DNA from: Bombus terrestris
Lineage: Eukaryota; Arthropoda; Insecta; Hymenoptera; Apidae
NCBI RefSeq assembly: GCF_910591885.1
Contig: NW_025963577.1
Span: 62,001 to 126,000 of the forward strand
Direction of reading: 5' to 3'
Length of the DNA: 64,000 nucleotides
Shown here: in pieces, positions 12,720 to 29,689 of the stretch
Position numbering within the stretch: the first letter of the stretch is position 1
Layout of the letters: each line of letters opens with the position of its first letter
Notes under the pieces: model-generated
What the model saw: the letters and a program-made list of their open reading frames with translations, nothing else
Told to the model about the DNA's origin: nothing
The model's database searches: none
Program-made: the position numbers and the translations under genes

Positions 12720-15700
12720 TACTATTACTATATAACGCATAACGTTATATACTATTACTATATAACGTATAACGTTATATACTATTACTATATAACGCAT
12801 AACGTTATATAATATTACTATATAACGTATAACGATGTACTATTACTATATAACGTATAACGTTATATACTATTACTATATAACGTATAACGTTGTATAG
12901 TATTACCATATAACGTATAACGTTATATACTATTACGTACTAACGTATAACGTTATATACTATAACTATATAACGTATATCGCTATATACTATTACTATG
13001 TAACGTATAACGATATATACTATTACGTATTAACGTATAACGTTATATACTATTACGTAATAGCGTATAACGTTATATAGTATTACCATATCACGTATAA
13101 CGTCATATACTATTACGTACTATCGTATAACGTTATATACTATTACTATATAACGCATAACGTTATATAATATTACTATATAACGTATAACGTTATATAC
13201 TATTACTATATAACGTATAACGCTATATACTTATACTATATAACGTATAACGTTATATACTATTACTATATAACGTATAACGTTATATACTATTACTATA
13301 TAACGTATAACGATATATACTATTACGTATTAATGTATAACGTTATATACTATTACGTAATAGCGTATAACGTTATATAGTATTACCATATCACGTATAA
13401 CGTTGTATATTATTACGTACTAACGCATAACGTTATATACTATTACTATATAACGTATAACGTTATATACTATTACTATATAACATATAACGTTATATAC
13501 TATTACTATATAACGTATAACGGTATATACTATTCCGTACTATCGTATAACGTTATATACTATTACTATATAATGCATAACGTTATATACTATTACTATA
13601 TAACGTATAACGTTATATACTATTACTATATAACGTATAACGTTATATAGTATTGCCATATCACGTATAACGTTGTATATTATTACGTACTAACGTATAA
13701 CGTTATACACTATTACTATATAACGCATAACGTTATATAATATTACTATATAACGTATAACGTTATATACTATTACTATATAACGTATAACGTTATATAC
13801 TATTACTATATAACGTATAACGTTATATAGTATTGCCATATCACGTATAACGTTGTATATTATTACGTACTAACGTATAACGTTATATACTATTACTATA
13901 TAACTTATAACGTTATATACTATTACTATATAACGTATAACGATATATACTATTACGTATTAACGTATAACGTTATATACTATTACGTAATAGCGTATAA
14001 CGTTATATAGTATTACCACATCACGTATAACGTTGTATATTATTACGTACTAACGTATAACGTTATATACTATTACTATATAACGTATAACGTTATATAC
14101 TATTACTATATAACGTATATCGCTATATACTATTACTATATAACGTATAACGATATATACTATTACGTATTAACGTATAACGTTATATACTATTACGTAA
14201 TAGCGTATAACGTTATATAGTATTACCATATCACGTATAACGTTGTATATTATTACGTACTAACGTATAACGTTATATACTATTACTATATAACGTATAA
14301 CGTTATATACTATTACTATATAACGTATAACGTTATATACTATTACTATATAACGTATAACGTTATATACTATTACTATATAACGTATAACGTTATATAC
14401 TATTACTATATAACGTATAACGTTATATACTATTACTATATAACGTATAACGATATATACTATTCCGTACAATCGTATAACGTTATATACAATTACTATA
14501 TAACGCATAACGTTATATACTATTACTATATAATGTATAACGTTATATACTATTACTATATAACGCATAACGTTATATAATATTACTATATATCGTATAA
14601 CGTTATATACTATTACTATATAACGTATAACGATATATATTATTACGTACTAACGTATAACGTTATATACTATTACTATATATCGTATAACGTTATATAC
14701 TATTACTATATAACGTATAACGTTATATACTATTACTATATAACGTATAACGTTATATACTATTACTATATAACGTATAACGTTATATACTATTACTATA
14801 TAACGTATAACGTTATATACTATTACTATATAACGTATAACGTTATATACTATTACTATATAACGTATAACGTTATATACTATTACGTAATAACTTATAA
14901 CGTTATATAGTATTGCCATATCACGTATAACGTTGTATATTATTACGTACTAACGTATAACGTTATATACTATTACTATATAACTTATAACGTTATATAC
15001 TATTACTATATAATGTATAACGTTATATACTATTACTATATAACGCATAACGTTATATAATATTACTATATAACGTATAACGTTATATACTATTCCTATA
15101 TAACGTATAACGTTATATGCTATTACTATATAACGTATAACGTTATATACTATTACTATATAACGTATAACGATATATACTATTACATATTAACGTATAA
15201 CGTTATATACTATTACGTAATAGCGTATAACGTTATATAGTATTACCATATCACGTATAACGTTGTATATTATAACGTACTAACGTATAACGTTATATAC
15301 TATTCCTATATAACGTATGACGTTATATACTATTACTATATAACGTATAACGTTATATACTATTACTATATAACGTATAACGATATATACTATTACGTAT
15401 TAACGTATAACGTTATATACTATTACGTAATAACGTATAACGTTATATACTATTACGTCATAACGTATAACGTTATATAGTATTACCATATCACGTATAA
15501 CGTTGTATATTATTACGTACTAACGTATAACGTTATATAGTATTACCATATCACGTATAACGTTGTATACTATTACGTAATAACGTATAACGTTATATAC
15601 TATTACGTAATAACGTATAACGTTATATACTATTACGTAATAACGTATAACGTTATATAGTATTGCCATATCACGTATAACGTTGTATATTATAACGTAC

Positions 15701-16080
15701 TAACGTATAACGTTATATACTATTCCTATATAACGTATGACGTTATATACTATTACTATATAACGTATAACGTTATATACTATTACTATATAACGTATAA
15801 CGATATATACTATTACGTATTAACGTATAACGTTATATACTATTACGTAATATCGTATAACGATATATAGTATTACCATATAACGTATAACGTTGTATAT
15901 TATTACGTACTAACGTATAACGTTATATAGTATTACCATATCACGTATAACGTTGTATACTATTACGTAATAACGTATAACGTTATATACTATTACGTAA
16001 TAACGTATAACGTTATACAGTATTGCCATATCACGTATAACGTTGTATATTATTACGTACTAACGTATAACGTTATATAC

Positions 16081-18360
16081 TATTACTATATAACGTATAC
16101 CGTTATGTACTATTACTATATAACGTATAACGTTCTATACTATTACTATATAACGCATAACGTTATATAAGATTACTATATAACGTATAACGTTATATAC
16201 TATTACTATATAACGTATAACGTTATATACTATTACTATATAACGTATAACGGTATATACTATTACTATATAACGTATAACGTTATATACTATTACTATA
16301 TAACGTATAACGATATATACTATTACGTACTATCGTATGACGTTGTATATTATTACGTACTAACGTATAACGTTATATAGTATCACCATATCACGTATAA
16401 CGTTGTATACTATTACGTAATAACGTATAACGTTATATACTATTACTATATAACGCATAACGTTATATACTATTACTATATTACGTATAACGTTATATAC
16501 TATTACTATATAACGCATAACGTTATATAATATTACTATATAACGTATAACGTTATATACTATTACTATATAACGTATAACGTTATATACTATTACTATA
16601 TAACGTATAACGGTATATACTATTACTATATAACGTATAACGTTATATACTATTACTATATATCGTATAACGTTATATACTACTACTATATAACGTATAA
16701 CGATATACATTATTACGTACTAACGTATAACGTTATATACTATTACTATATAACTTATAACGTTATATACTATTACTATATAACGTATAACGATATATAC
16801 TATTACATATTAACGTATAACGTTATATATTATTACGTAATAGCGTATAACGTTATATAGTATTACCATATCACGTATAACGTTGTATATTATTACGTAC
16901 TAACGTATAACGTTATATAGTATTACCATATCACGTATAACGTTGTATACTATTACGTAATAACGTATAACGTTATATACTATTACGTAATAACGTATAA
17001 CGTTATATACTATTACTGTATAACGTATAACGTTATATACTATTACTATATAACGTATAACGATATATACTATTACATATTAACGTATAACGTTGTATAT
17101 TATTACGTACTAACGTATAACGTTATATAGTATTACCATATCACGTATAACGTTGTATACTATTACGTAATAACGTATAACGTTATATACTATTACTATA
17201 TAACGTATAACGTTATATACTATTACTATATTACGTATAACGTTATATACTATTACTATATAACGTATAACGTTATATACTATTACTATATAACGTATAA
17301 CGATATATACTATTACGTATTAACGTATAACGTTATATACTATTACTATATAACGTATAACGTTATATACTATTACTATATAACGTATAACGTTATATAC
17401 TATTACTATATAACGTATAACGTTATATACTATTACTATATAACGCATAACGTTATATAATATTACTATATTACGTATAACGTTATATACTATTCCTATA
17501 TAACGTATAACGTTATATGCTATTACTATATAACGTATAACGTTATATACTATTACTATATAACGTATAACGATATATACTATTACGTATTAACGTATAA
17601 CGTTATATACTATTACTATATAACGTATAACGATATATACTATTACGTACTATCGTATGACGTTGTATATTATTACGTACTAACGTATAACGTTATATAG
17701 TATCACCATATCACGTATAACGTTGTATACTATTACGTAATAACGTATAACGTTATATACTATTACTATATAACGTATAACGTTATATACTATTACTATA
17801 TTACGTATAACGTTATATACTATTACTATATAACGCATAACGTTATATAATATTACTATATAACGTATAACGTTATATACTATTACTATATAACGTATAA
17901 CGTTATATACTATTACTATATAACGTATAACGGTATATACTATTACTATATAACGTATAACGATATATATTATTACGTACTAACGTATAACGTTATATAC
18001 TATTACTATATAACTTATAACGTTATATACTATTACTATATAACGTATAACGATATATACTATTACATATTAACGTATAACGTTATACGTTATTACGTAA
18101 TAGCGTATAACGTTATATAGTATTACCATATCACGTATAACGTTGTATATTATTACGTACTAACGTATAACGTTATATAGTATTACCATATCACGTATAA
18201 CGTTGTATACTATTACGTAATAACGTATAACGTTATATACTATTACGTAATAACGTATAACGTTATATACTATTACTGTATAACGTATAACGTTATATAC
18301 TATTACTATATAACGTATAACGATATATACTATTACATATTAACGTATAACGTTGTATAT
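16081..18360. repeat. Local duplication inside array 4, offset 1,320 to 1,260 bp
   Basis: The run at 16321-16680 (marked by CTATCGTATGACG and TATCACCATA) recurs at 17641-17940. The run at 16741-17100 (marked by TAACTTATAA, TATTACATAT and TATTACTGTA) recurs at 18001-18360. The offset falls from 1,320 to 1,260 because two monomers near 16650 are absent from the second copy. All changes in length are whole monomers. Confidence 0.8.
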
Positions 18361-21200
18361 TATTACGCACTAACGTATAACGTTATATAGTATTACCATA
18401 TCACGTATAACGTTGTATACTATTACGTAATAACGTATAACGTTATATACTATTACTATATAACGTATAACGTTATATACTATTACTATATTACGTATAA
18501 CGTTATATACTATTACTATATAACGTATAACGTTATATACTATTACTATATAACGTATAACGTTATATACTATTACTATATAACGTATAACGTTATATAC
18601 TATTACGTAATAACGTATAACGTTATATACTATTACGTCATAACGTATAACGTTATATAGTATTGCCATATCACGTACAACGTTGTATATTATTACGTAG
18701 TAACGTATAACGTTATATACTATTACTATATAACGTATAACGTTATATACTATTACTATATAACGTATAACGTTATATACTATTACTATATAACGTATAA
18801 CGTTATATACTATTACTATATAACGCATAACGTTATATAATATTACTATATTACGTATAACGTTATATACTATTCCTATATAACGTATAACGTTATATGC
18901 TATTACTATATAACGTATAACGTTATATACTATTACTATATAACGTATAACGATATATACTATTACGTATTAACGTATAACGTTATATAGTATTACCATA
19001 TCACGTATAACGTTGTATACTATTACGTAATAACGTATAATGTTATATACTAGTACTATATAACGTATACCGTTATGTACTATTACTATATAACGTATAA
19101 CGTTCTATACTATTACTATATAACGCATAACGTTATATAATATTACTATATAACGTATAACATTATATACTATTGCTATATAACGTATAACGTTATATAC
19201 TATTACTATATAACGTATAACGTTATATACTATTACTATATAACGCATAAAGGTATATAATATTACTATATAACGTATAACGTTATATACTATTACTATA
19301 TAACGTATAACGTTATATACTATTACGTAATAACGTATAACGTTATATAGTATTGCCATATCACGTATAACGTTGTATATTATTACGTACTAACGTATAA
19401 CGTTATATACTATTACTATATAACGTATACCGTTATGTACTATTACTATATAACGTATAACGTTCTATACTATTACTATATAACGCATAACGTTATATAA
19501 TATTACTATATAACGTATAACGTTATATACTATTACTATATAACGTATAACGTTATATACTATTACTATATAACGTATAACGGTATATACTATTACTATA
19601 TAACGTATAACGTTATATACTATTACTATATAACGTATAACGATATATACTATTACGTACTATCGTATGACGTTGTATATTATTACGTACTAACGTATAA
19701 CGTTATATAGTATTACCATATCACGTATAACGTTGTATACTATTACGTAATAACGTATAACGTTATATACTATTACTATATAACGTATAACGTTATATAC
19801 TATTACTATATTACGTATAACGTTATATACTATTACTATATAACGCATAACGTTATATAATATTACTATATAACGTATAACGTTATATACTATTACTATA
19901 TAACGTATAACGTTATATACTATTACTATATAACGTATAACGGTATATACTATTACTATATAACGTATAACGTTATATACTATTACTATATATCGTATAA
20001 CGTTATATACTATTACTATATAACGTATAACGATATATATTATTACGTACTAACGTATAACGTTATATACTATTACTATATAACTTATAACGTTATATAC
20101 TATTACTATATAACGTATAACGATATATACTATTACATATTAACGTATAACGTTGTATACTATTACGTAATAACGTATAACGTTATATACTATTACTATA
20201 TAACGTATAACGTTATATACTATTACTATATTACGTATAACGTTATATACTATTACTATATAACGTATAACGTTATATAATATTACTATATAACGTATAA
20301 CGTTATATACTATTACTATATAACGTATAACGTTATATACTATTACTATATAACGTATAACGTTATATACTATTACTATATAACGCATAACGTTATATAA
20401 TATTACTATATAACGCATAACGTTATATACTATTACTATATAACGTATAACGTTATATACTATTACTATATAACGTATAACGATATATACTATTACATAT
20501 TAACGTATAACGTTGTATATTATTACGTACTAACGTATAACGTTATATAGTATTACCATATCACGTATAACGTTGTATACTATTACGTAATAACGTATAA
20601 CGTTATATACTATTACTATATAACGTATAACGTTATATACTATTACTATATTACGTATAACGTTATATACTATTACTATATAACGTATAACGTTATATAC
20701 TATCAGTATATAACGTATAACGTTATATACTATTACTATATAACGTATAACGTTATATACTATTACGTAATAACGTATAACGTTATATACTATTACGTCA
20801 TAACGTATAACGTTATATAGTATTGCCATATCACGTACAACGTTGTATATTATTACGTAGTAACGTATAACGTTATATACTATTACTATATAACGTATAA
20901 CGTTATATACTATTACTATATAACGTATAACGTTATATACTATTACTATATAACGTATAACGTTATATACTATTACTATATAACGCATAACGTTATATAA
21001 TATTACTATATAACGTATAACGTTATATACTATTACTATATAACGCATAACGTTATATAATATTACTATATAACGTATAACATTATATACTATTGCTATA
21101 TAACGTATAACGTTATATACTATTACTATATAACGTATAACGTTATATACTATTACTATATAACGCATAACGTTATATAATATTACTATATAACGTATAA
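17941..21200. repeat. Segmental duplication, copy A (partner 22321-25700)
   Basis: The monomer-variant order matches the block at 22321-25700. The offset is 4,380 bp at 18001-18900, 4,470 bp at 19081-20380 and 4,500 bp at 20461-21180. The steps are whole-monomer differences: three monomers present only in the second copy near 23371-23460, and one near 24871-24930. Diagnostic shared variants include TATTACTGTA, TCACGTACAACG, TATTACGTAG and TATCA(C/G)TATA. Private changes in copy A include AAGGTATATAA near 19250 (where a CpG is lost) and ATACGT near 18086. Confidence 0.85.
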
Positions 21201-22320
21201 CGTTATATAGTATTACTATATAACGTATAACGTTATATACTATTACTATATAACGTATAACGATATATACTATTCCGTATTAACGTATAACGTTATATAC
21301 TATTACGTAATAGCGTATAACGTTATATAGTATTACCATATCACGTATAACGTTGTATATTACTACGTACTAACGTATAACGTTATATACTATTACTATA
21401 TAACGTATAACGTTATATACTATTACTATATAACGTATAACGATATATACTATTACGTACTATCGTATAACGTTATATACTATTACTATATAACGTATAA
21501 CGATATATATTATTACGTACTAACGTATAACGTTATATACTATTACTATATAACGTATAACGTTATATACTATTACTATATAACGTATAACGTTATATAC
21601 TATTACTATATAACGTATAACGTTATATACTATTACTATATAACGTATAACGTTATATACTATTACTATATAACGTATAACGTTATATACTATTACTATA
21701 TAACGTATAACGTTATATACAATTACTATATAACGTATAACGTTATATACTATTACTATATAACGTATAACGATATATACTATTACATATTAACGTATAA
21801 CGTTATATACTATTACGTAATAGCGTATAACGTTATATAGTATTACCATATCACGTATAACGTTGTATATTATTACGTACTAACGTATAACGTTATATAG
21901 TATTACCATATCACGTATAACGTTGTATATTATTACGTACTAACGTATAACGTTATATAGTATTACCATATCACGTATAACGTTGTATACTATTACGTAA
22001 TAACGTATAACGTTATATACTATTACGTAATAACGTATAACGTTATATAGTATTGCCATATCACGTATAACGTTGTATAGTATTACGTACTAACGTATAA
22101 CGTTATATACTACTCCTATGTAACGTATACCGTTATGTACTATTACTATATAACGTATAACGTTCTATACTATTACTATATAACGCATAACGTTATATAA
22201 GATTACTATATAACGTATAACGTTATATACTATTACTATATAACGTATAACGGTATATACTATTACTATATAACGTATAACGTTATATACTATTACTATA
22301 TATCGTATAACGTTATATAC

Positions 22321-25300
22321 TACTACTATATAACGTATAACGATATATATTATTACGTACTAACGTATAACGTTATATACTATTACTATATAACTTATAA
22401 CGTTATATACTATTACTATATAACGTATAACGATATATACTATTACATATTAACGTATAACGTTATATATTATTACGTAATAGCGTATAACGTTATATAG
22501 TATTACCATATCACGTATAACGTTGTATATTATTACGTACTAACGTATAACGTTATATAGTATTACCATATCACGTATAACGTTGTATACTATTACGTAA
22601 TAACGTATAACGTTATATACTATTACGTAATAACGTATAACGTTATATACTATTACTGTATAACGTATAACGTTATATACTATTACTATATAACGTATAA
22701 CGATATATACTATTACATATTAACGTATAACGTTGTATATTATTACGCACTAACGTATAACGTTATATAGTATTACCATATCACGTATAACGTTGTATAC
22801 TATTACGTAATAACGTATAACGTTATATACTATTACTATATAACGTATAACGTTATATACTATTACTATATTACGTATAACGTTATATACTATTACTATA
22901 TAACGTATAACGTTATATACTATTACTATATAACGTATAACGTTATATACTATTACTATATAACGTATAACGTTATATACTATTACGTAATAACGTATAA
23001 CGTTATATACTATTACGTCATAACGTATAACGTTATATAGTATTGCCATATCACGTACAACGTTGTATATTATTACGTAGTAACGTATAACGTTATATAC
23101 TATTACTATATAACGTATAACGTTATATACTATTACTATATAACGTATAACGTTATATACTATTACTATATAACGTATAACGTTATATACTATTACTATA
23201 TAACGCATAACGTTATATAATATTACTATATTACGTATAACGTTATATACTATTCCTATATAACGTATAACGTTATATGCTATTACTATATAACGTATAA
23301 CGTTATATACTATTACTATATAACGTATAACGATATATACTATTACGTATTAACGTATAACGTTATATACTATTACGTAATACCGTATAACGTTATATAG
23401 TATTACCATATAACGTACAACGTTGTATATTATTACGTACTAACGTATAACGTTATATAGTATTACCATATCACGTATAACGTTGTATACTATTACGTAA
23501 TAACGTATAATGTTATATACTATTACTATATAACGTATACCGTTATGTACTATTACTATATAACGTATAACGTTCTATACTATTACTATATAACGCATAA
23601 CGTTATATAATATTACTATATAACGTATAACATTATATACTATTGCTATATAACGTATAACGTTATATACTATTACTATATAACGTATAACGTTATATAC
23701 TATTACTATATAACGCATAACGTTATATAATATTACTATATAACGTATAACGTTATATACTATTACTATATAACGTATAACGTTATATACTATTACGTAA
23801 TAACGTATAACGTTATATAGTATTGCCATATCACGTATAACGTTGTATATTATTACGTACTAACGTATAACGTTATATACTATTACTATATAACGTATAC
23901 CGTTATGTACTATTACTATATAACGTATAACGTTCTATACTATTACTATATAACGCATAACGTTATATAATATTACTATATAACGTATAACGTTATATAC
24001 TATTACTATATAACGTATAACGTTATATACTATTACTATATAACGTATAACGGTATATACTATTACTATATAACGTATAACGTTATATACTATTACTATA
24101 TAACGTATAACGATATATACTATTACGTACTATCGTATGACGTTGTATATTATTACGTACTAACGTATAACGTTATATAGTATTACCATATCACGTATAA
24201 CGTTGTATACTATTACGTAATAACGTATAACGTTATATACTATTACTATATAACGTATAACGTTATATACTATTACTATATTACGTATAACGTTATATAC
24301 TATTACTATATAACGCATAACGTTATATAATATTACTATATAACGTATAACGTTATATACTATTACTATATAACGTATAACGTTATATACTATTACTATA
24401 TAACGTATAACGGTATATACTATTACTATATAACGTATAACGTTATATACTATTACTATATATCGTATAACGTTATATACTATTACTATATAACGTATAA
24501 CGATATATATTATTACGTACTAACGTATAACGTTATATACTATTACTATATAACTTATAACGTTATATACTATTACTATATAACGTATAACGATATATAC
24601 TATTACATATTAACGTATAACGTTGTATACTATTACGTAATAACGTATAACGTTATATACTATTACTATATAACGTATAACGTTATATACTATTACTATA
24701 TTACGTATAACGTTATATACTATTACTATATAACGTATAACGTTATATAATATTACTATATAACGTATAACGTTATATACTATTACTATATAACGTATAA
24801 CGTTATATACTATTACTATATAACGTATAACGTTATATACTATTACTATATAACGCATAACGTTATATAATATTACTATATAACGTATAATGTTATATAC
24901 TATTACTATATAACGTATAACGTTATATACTATTACTATATAACGTATAACGTTATATACTATTACTATATAACGTATAACGATATATACTATTACATAT
25001 TAACGTATAACGTTGTATATTATTACGTACTAACGTATAACGTTATATAGTATTACCATATCACGTATAACGTTGTATACTATTACGTAATAACGTATAA
25101 CGTTATATACTATTACTATATAACGTATAACGTTATATACTATTACTATATTACGTATAACGTTATATACTATTACTATATAACGTATAACGTTATATAC
25201 TATCACTATATAACGTATAACGTTATATACTATTACTATATAACGTATAACGTTATATACTATTACGTAATAACGTATAACGTTATATACTATTACGTCA

Positions 25301-25700
25301 TAACGTATAACGTTATATAGTATTGCCATATCACGTACAACGTTGTATATTATTACGTAGTAACGTATAACGTTATATACTATTACTATATAACGTATAA
25401 CGTTATATACTATTACTATATAACGTATAACGTTATATACTATTACTATATAACGTATAACGTTATATACTATTACTATATAACGCATAACGTTATATAA
25501 TATTACTATATAACGTATAACGTTATATACTATTACTATATAACGCATAACGTTATATAATATTACTATATAACGTATAACATTATATACTATTGCTATA
25601 TAACGTATAACGTTATATACTATTACTATATAACGTATAACGTTATATACTATTACTATATAACGCATAACGTTATATAATATTACTATATAACGTATAA
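22321..25700. repeat. Segmental duplication, copy B (partner 17941-21200)
   Basis: Second copy of the 3.3-kb block of ordered variants. It begins after a monomer run (22081-22320) that instead resembles 16051-16710 (GATTACTATA and CGTATACCGTTATGTAC). The left breakpoint is therefore a mosaic, as expected of unequal exchange. On the right, homology stops near 25700, where copy A has ...ATATAG and this copy ...ATATAC followed by CGATATATAT. Confidence 0.85.
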
Positions 25701-28470
25701 CGTTATATACTATTACTATATAACGTATAACGATATATATTATTACGTACTAACGTATAACGTTATATACTATTACTATATAACGTATAACGTTATATAC
25801 TATTACTATATAACGTATAACGTTATATACTATTACTATATAACGTATAACGTTATATACTATTACTATATAACGTATAACGTTATATACTATTACTATA
25901 TAACGTATAACGTTATATACTATTACTATATAACGTATAACGTTATATACTATTACTATATAACGTATAACGTTATATAGAATTACTATATAACGTATAA
26001 CGTTATATACTATTACTATATAACGTATAACGATATATACTATTACATATTAACGTATAACGTTATATACTATTACGTAATAGCGTATAACGTTATATAG
26101 TATTACCATATCACGTATAACGTTGTATATTATTACGTACTAACGTATAACGTTATATAGTATTACCATATCACGTATAACGTTGTATACTATTACGTAA
26201 TAACGTATAACGTTATATACTATTACGTAATAACGTATAACGTTATATAGTATTGCCATATCACGTATAACGTTGTATAGTATTACGTACTAACGTATAA
26301 CGTTATATACTATTCCTATGTAACGTATAACGTTATATGCTATTACTATATAACGTATAACGTTATATACTATTACTATATAACGTATAACGGTATATAC
26401 TATTACTATATAACGTATAACGTTATATACTATTACTATATAACGTATAACGATATATACTATTACGTACTATCGTATGACGTTATATACTATTACTATA
26501 TAACGTATAGCGATATATATTATTACGTACTAACGTATAACGTTATATACTATTACTATATATCGTATAACGTTATATACTATTACTATATAACGTATAA
26601 CGTTATATACTATTACGTAATAACGTATAACGTTATATACTATTACGTCATAACGTATAACGTTATATAGTATTGCCATATCACGTACAACGTTGTATAT
26701 TATTACGTAGTAACGTATAACGTTATATACTATTACTATATAACGTATAACGTTATATACTATTACTATATAACGTATAACGTTATATACTATTACTATA
26801 TAACGTATAACGTTATATACTATTACTATATAACGCATAACGTTATATAATATTACTATATAACGTATAACGTTATATACTATTCCTATATAACGTATAA
26901 CGTTATATGCTATTACTATATAACGTATAACGTTATATACTATTACTATATAACGTATAACGATATATACTATTACGTATTAACGTATAACGTTATATAC
27001 TATTACGTAATATCGTATAACGTTATATAGTATTACCATATAACGTACAACGTTGTATATTATTACGCACTAACGTATAACGTTATATAGTATTACCATA
27101 TCACGTATAACGTTGTATACTATTACGTAATAACGTATAACGTTATATACTATTACTATATAACGTATACCGTTATGTACTATTACTATATAACGTATAA
27201 CGTTCTATACTATTACTATATAACGCATAACGTTATATAATATTACTATATAACGTATAACATTATATACTATTACTATATAACGCATAACGTTATATAA
27301 TATTACTATATAACGTATAACGTTATATACTATTACTATATAACGTATAACGTTATATACTATTACTATATAACGTATAACGATATATACTATTCCGTAT
27401 TAACGTCTAACGTTATATACTATTACGTAATAGCGTATAACGTTATATAGTATTACCATATCACGTGTAACGTTGTATATTACTACGTACTAACGTATAA
27501 CGTTATATACTATTACTATATAACGTATAACGTTATATACTATTACTATATAACGTATAACGATATATACTATTACGTACTATCGTATAACGTTATATAC
27601 TATTACTATATAACGTATAACGATATATATTATTACGTACTAACGTATAACGTTATATACTATTACTATATAACGTATAACGTTATATACTACTACTATA
27701 TAACGTATAACGTTATATACTATTACTATATAACGTATAACGTTATATACTATTACTATATAACGTATAACGTTATATACTATTACTATATAACGTATAA
27801 CGATATATACTATTACATATTAACGTATAACGTTATATACTATTACGTAATAGCGTATAACGTTATATAGTATTACCATATCACGTATAACGTTGTATAT
27901 TATTACGTACTAACGTATAACGTTATATAGTATTACCATATCACGTATAACGTTGTATACTATTACGTAATAACGTATAACGTTATATACTATTACGTAA
28001 TAACGTATAACGTTATATAGTATTGCCATATCACGTATAACGTTGTATATTATTACGTACTAACGTATAACGTTATATACTATTCCTATATAACGTATAA
28101 CGTTATATACTATTACTATATAACGCATAACGTTATATAATATTACTATATAACGTATAACGTTATATACTATTACTATATAACGTATAACGTTATATAC
28201 TATTACTATATAACGTATAACGTTATATACTATTACTATATAACGCACAACGTTATATAATATTACTATATAACGTATAACGTTATATACTATTACTATA
28301 TAACGCATAACGTTATATAATATTACTATATAACGTATAACGTTATATACTATTACTTTATAACGTATAACGTTATATACTATTACTATATAACGTATAA
28401 CGATATATACTATTACATATTAACGTATAACGTTGTATATTATTACGTACTAACGTATAACGTTATATAC

Positions 28471-29689
28471 TATTACTATATAACGCATAACGATATATAA
28501 TATTACTATATAACGTATAACGTTATATACTATTTCTATATAACGTATAACGTTATATGCTATTACTATATAACGTATAACGTTATATACTATTACTATA
28601 TAACGTATAACGATATATACTATTACGTATTAACGTATAACGTTATATACTATTACGTAATATCGTATAACGTTATATAGTATTACCATATAACGTATAA
28701 CGTTGTATATTATTACGTACTAACGTATAACGTTATATAGTATTACCATATCACGTATAACGTTGTATACTATTACGTAATAACGTATAACGTTATATAC
28801 TATTACTATATAACGTATACCGTTATGTACTATTACTATATAACGTATAACGTTATATACTATTACTATATAACGTATAACGTTATATACTATTACTATA
28901 TAACGTATAACGTTATATACTATTACTATATAACGTATAACGTTATATACTATTACTATATAACTTATAACGTTATATACTATTACTATATAACGTATAA
29001 CGTTATATACTATTACTATATAACGTATAACGATATATACTATTACGTATTAACGTATAACGTTATATACTATTACGTAATATCGTATAACGTTATATAG
29101 TATTACCATATAACGTATAACGTTGTATATTATTACGTACTAACGTATAACGTTATATAGTATTACCATATCACGTATAACGTTGTATACTATTACGTAA
29201 TAACGTATAACGTTATATACTATTACTATATAACGTATACCGTTATGTACTATTACTATATAACGTATAACGTTCTATACTATTACTATATAACGCATAA
29301 CGTTATATAATATTACTATATAACGTATAACATTATATACTATTACTATATAACGTATAACGTTATATACTATTACTACATAACGTATAACGTTATATAC
29401 TATTACTACATAACGTATAACGTTATATACTATTACTATATAACGCATAGCGTTATATAATATTACTATATAACGTATAACGTTATATACTATTACTATA
29501 TAACGTATAACGTTATATACTATTACTATATAACGTATAACGATATATACTATTCCGTATTAACGTATAACGTTATATACTATTACGTAATAGCGTATAA
29601 CGTTATATAGTATTACCATATCACGTATAACGTTGTATATTACTACGTCCTAACGTATAACGTTATATACTATTACTATATAACGTATA
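28471..29689. repeat. Dispersed duplication, copy A (partner 47270-48488)
   Basis: About 1.2 kb reads the same as 47270-48488 (offset 18,799 bp). Shared rare variants are CGATATATAA, TATTTCTATA...ATATGC, TAACTTATAA, two consecutive TATTACTACA units, TAACGCATAGCG and TACTACGTCC. Homology ends where this copy continues CGTATACCG and the partner CGTATAACG. It contains an internal 420-bp direct repeat (28561-28840 with 28981-29260). Confidence 0.85.

Noticed and set aside
20530..21168. Long minus-strand open frame (212 codons) of YIVIVYNVIR-type repeats, and its many relatives on both strands
   Set aside because: The frame is a by-product of a 30-bp monomer with no stop in that phase. It begins and ends with monomer variants, has no promoter or independent codon use, and similar frames exist on both strands at once.
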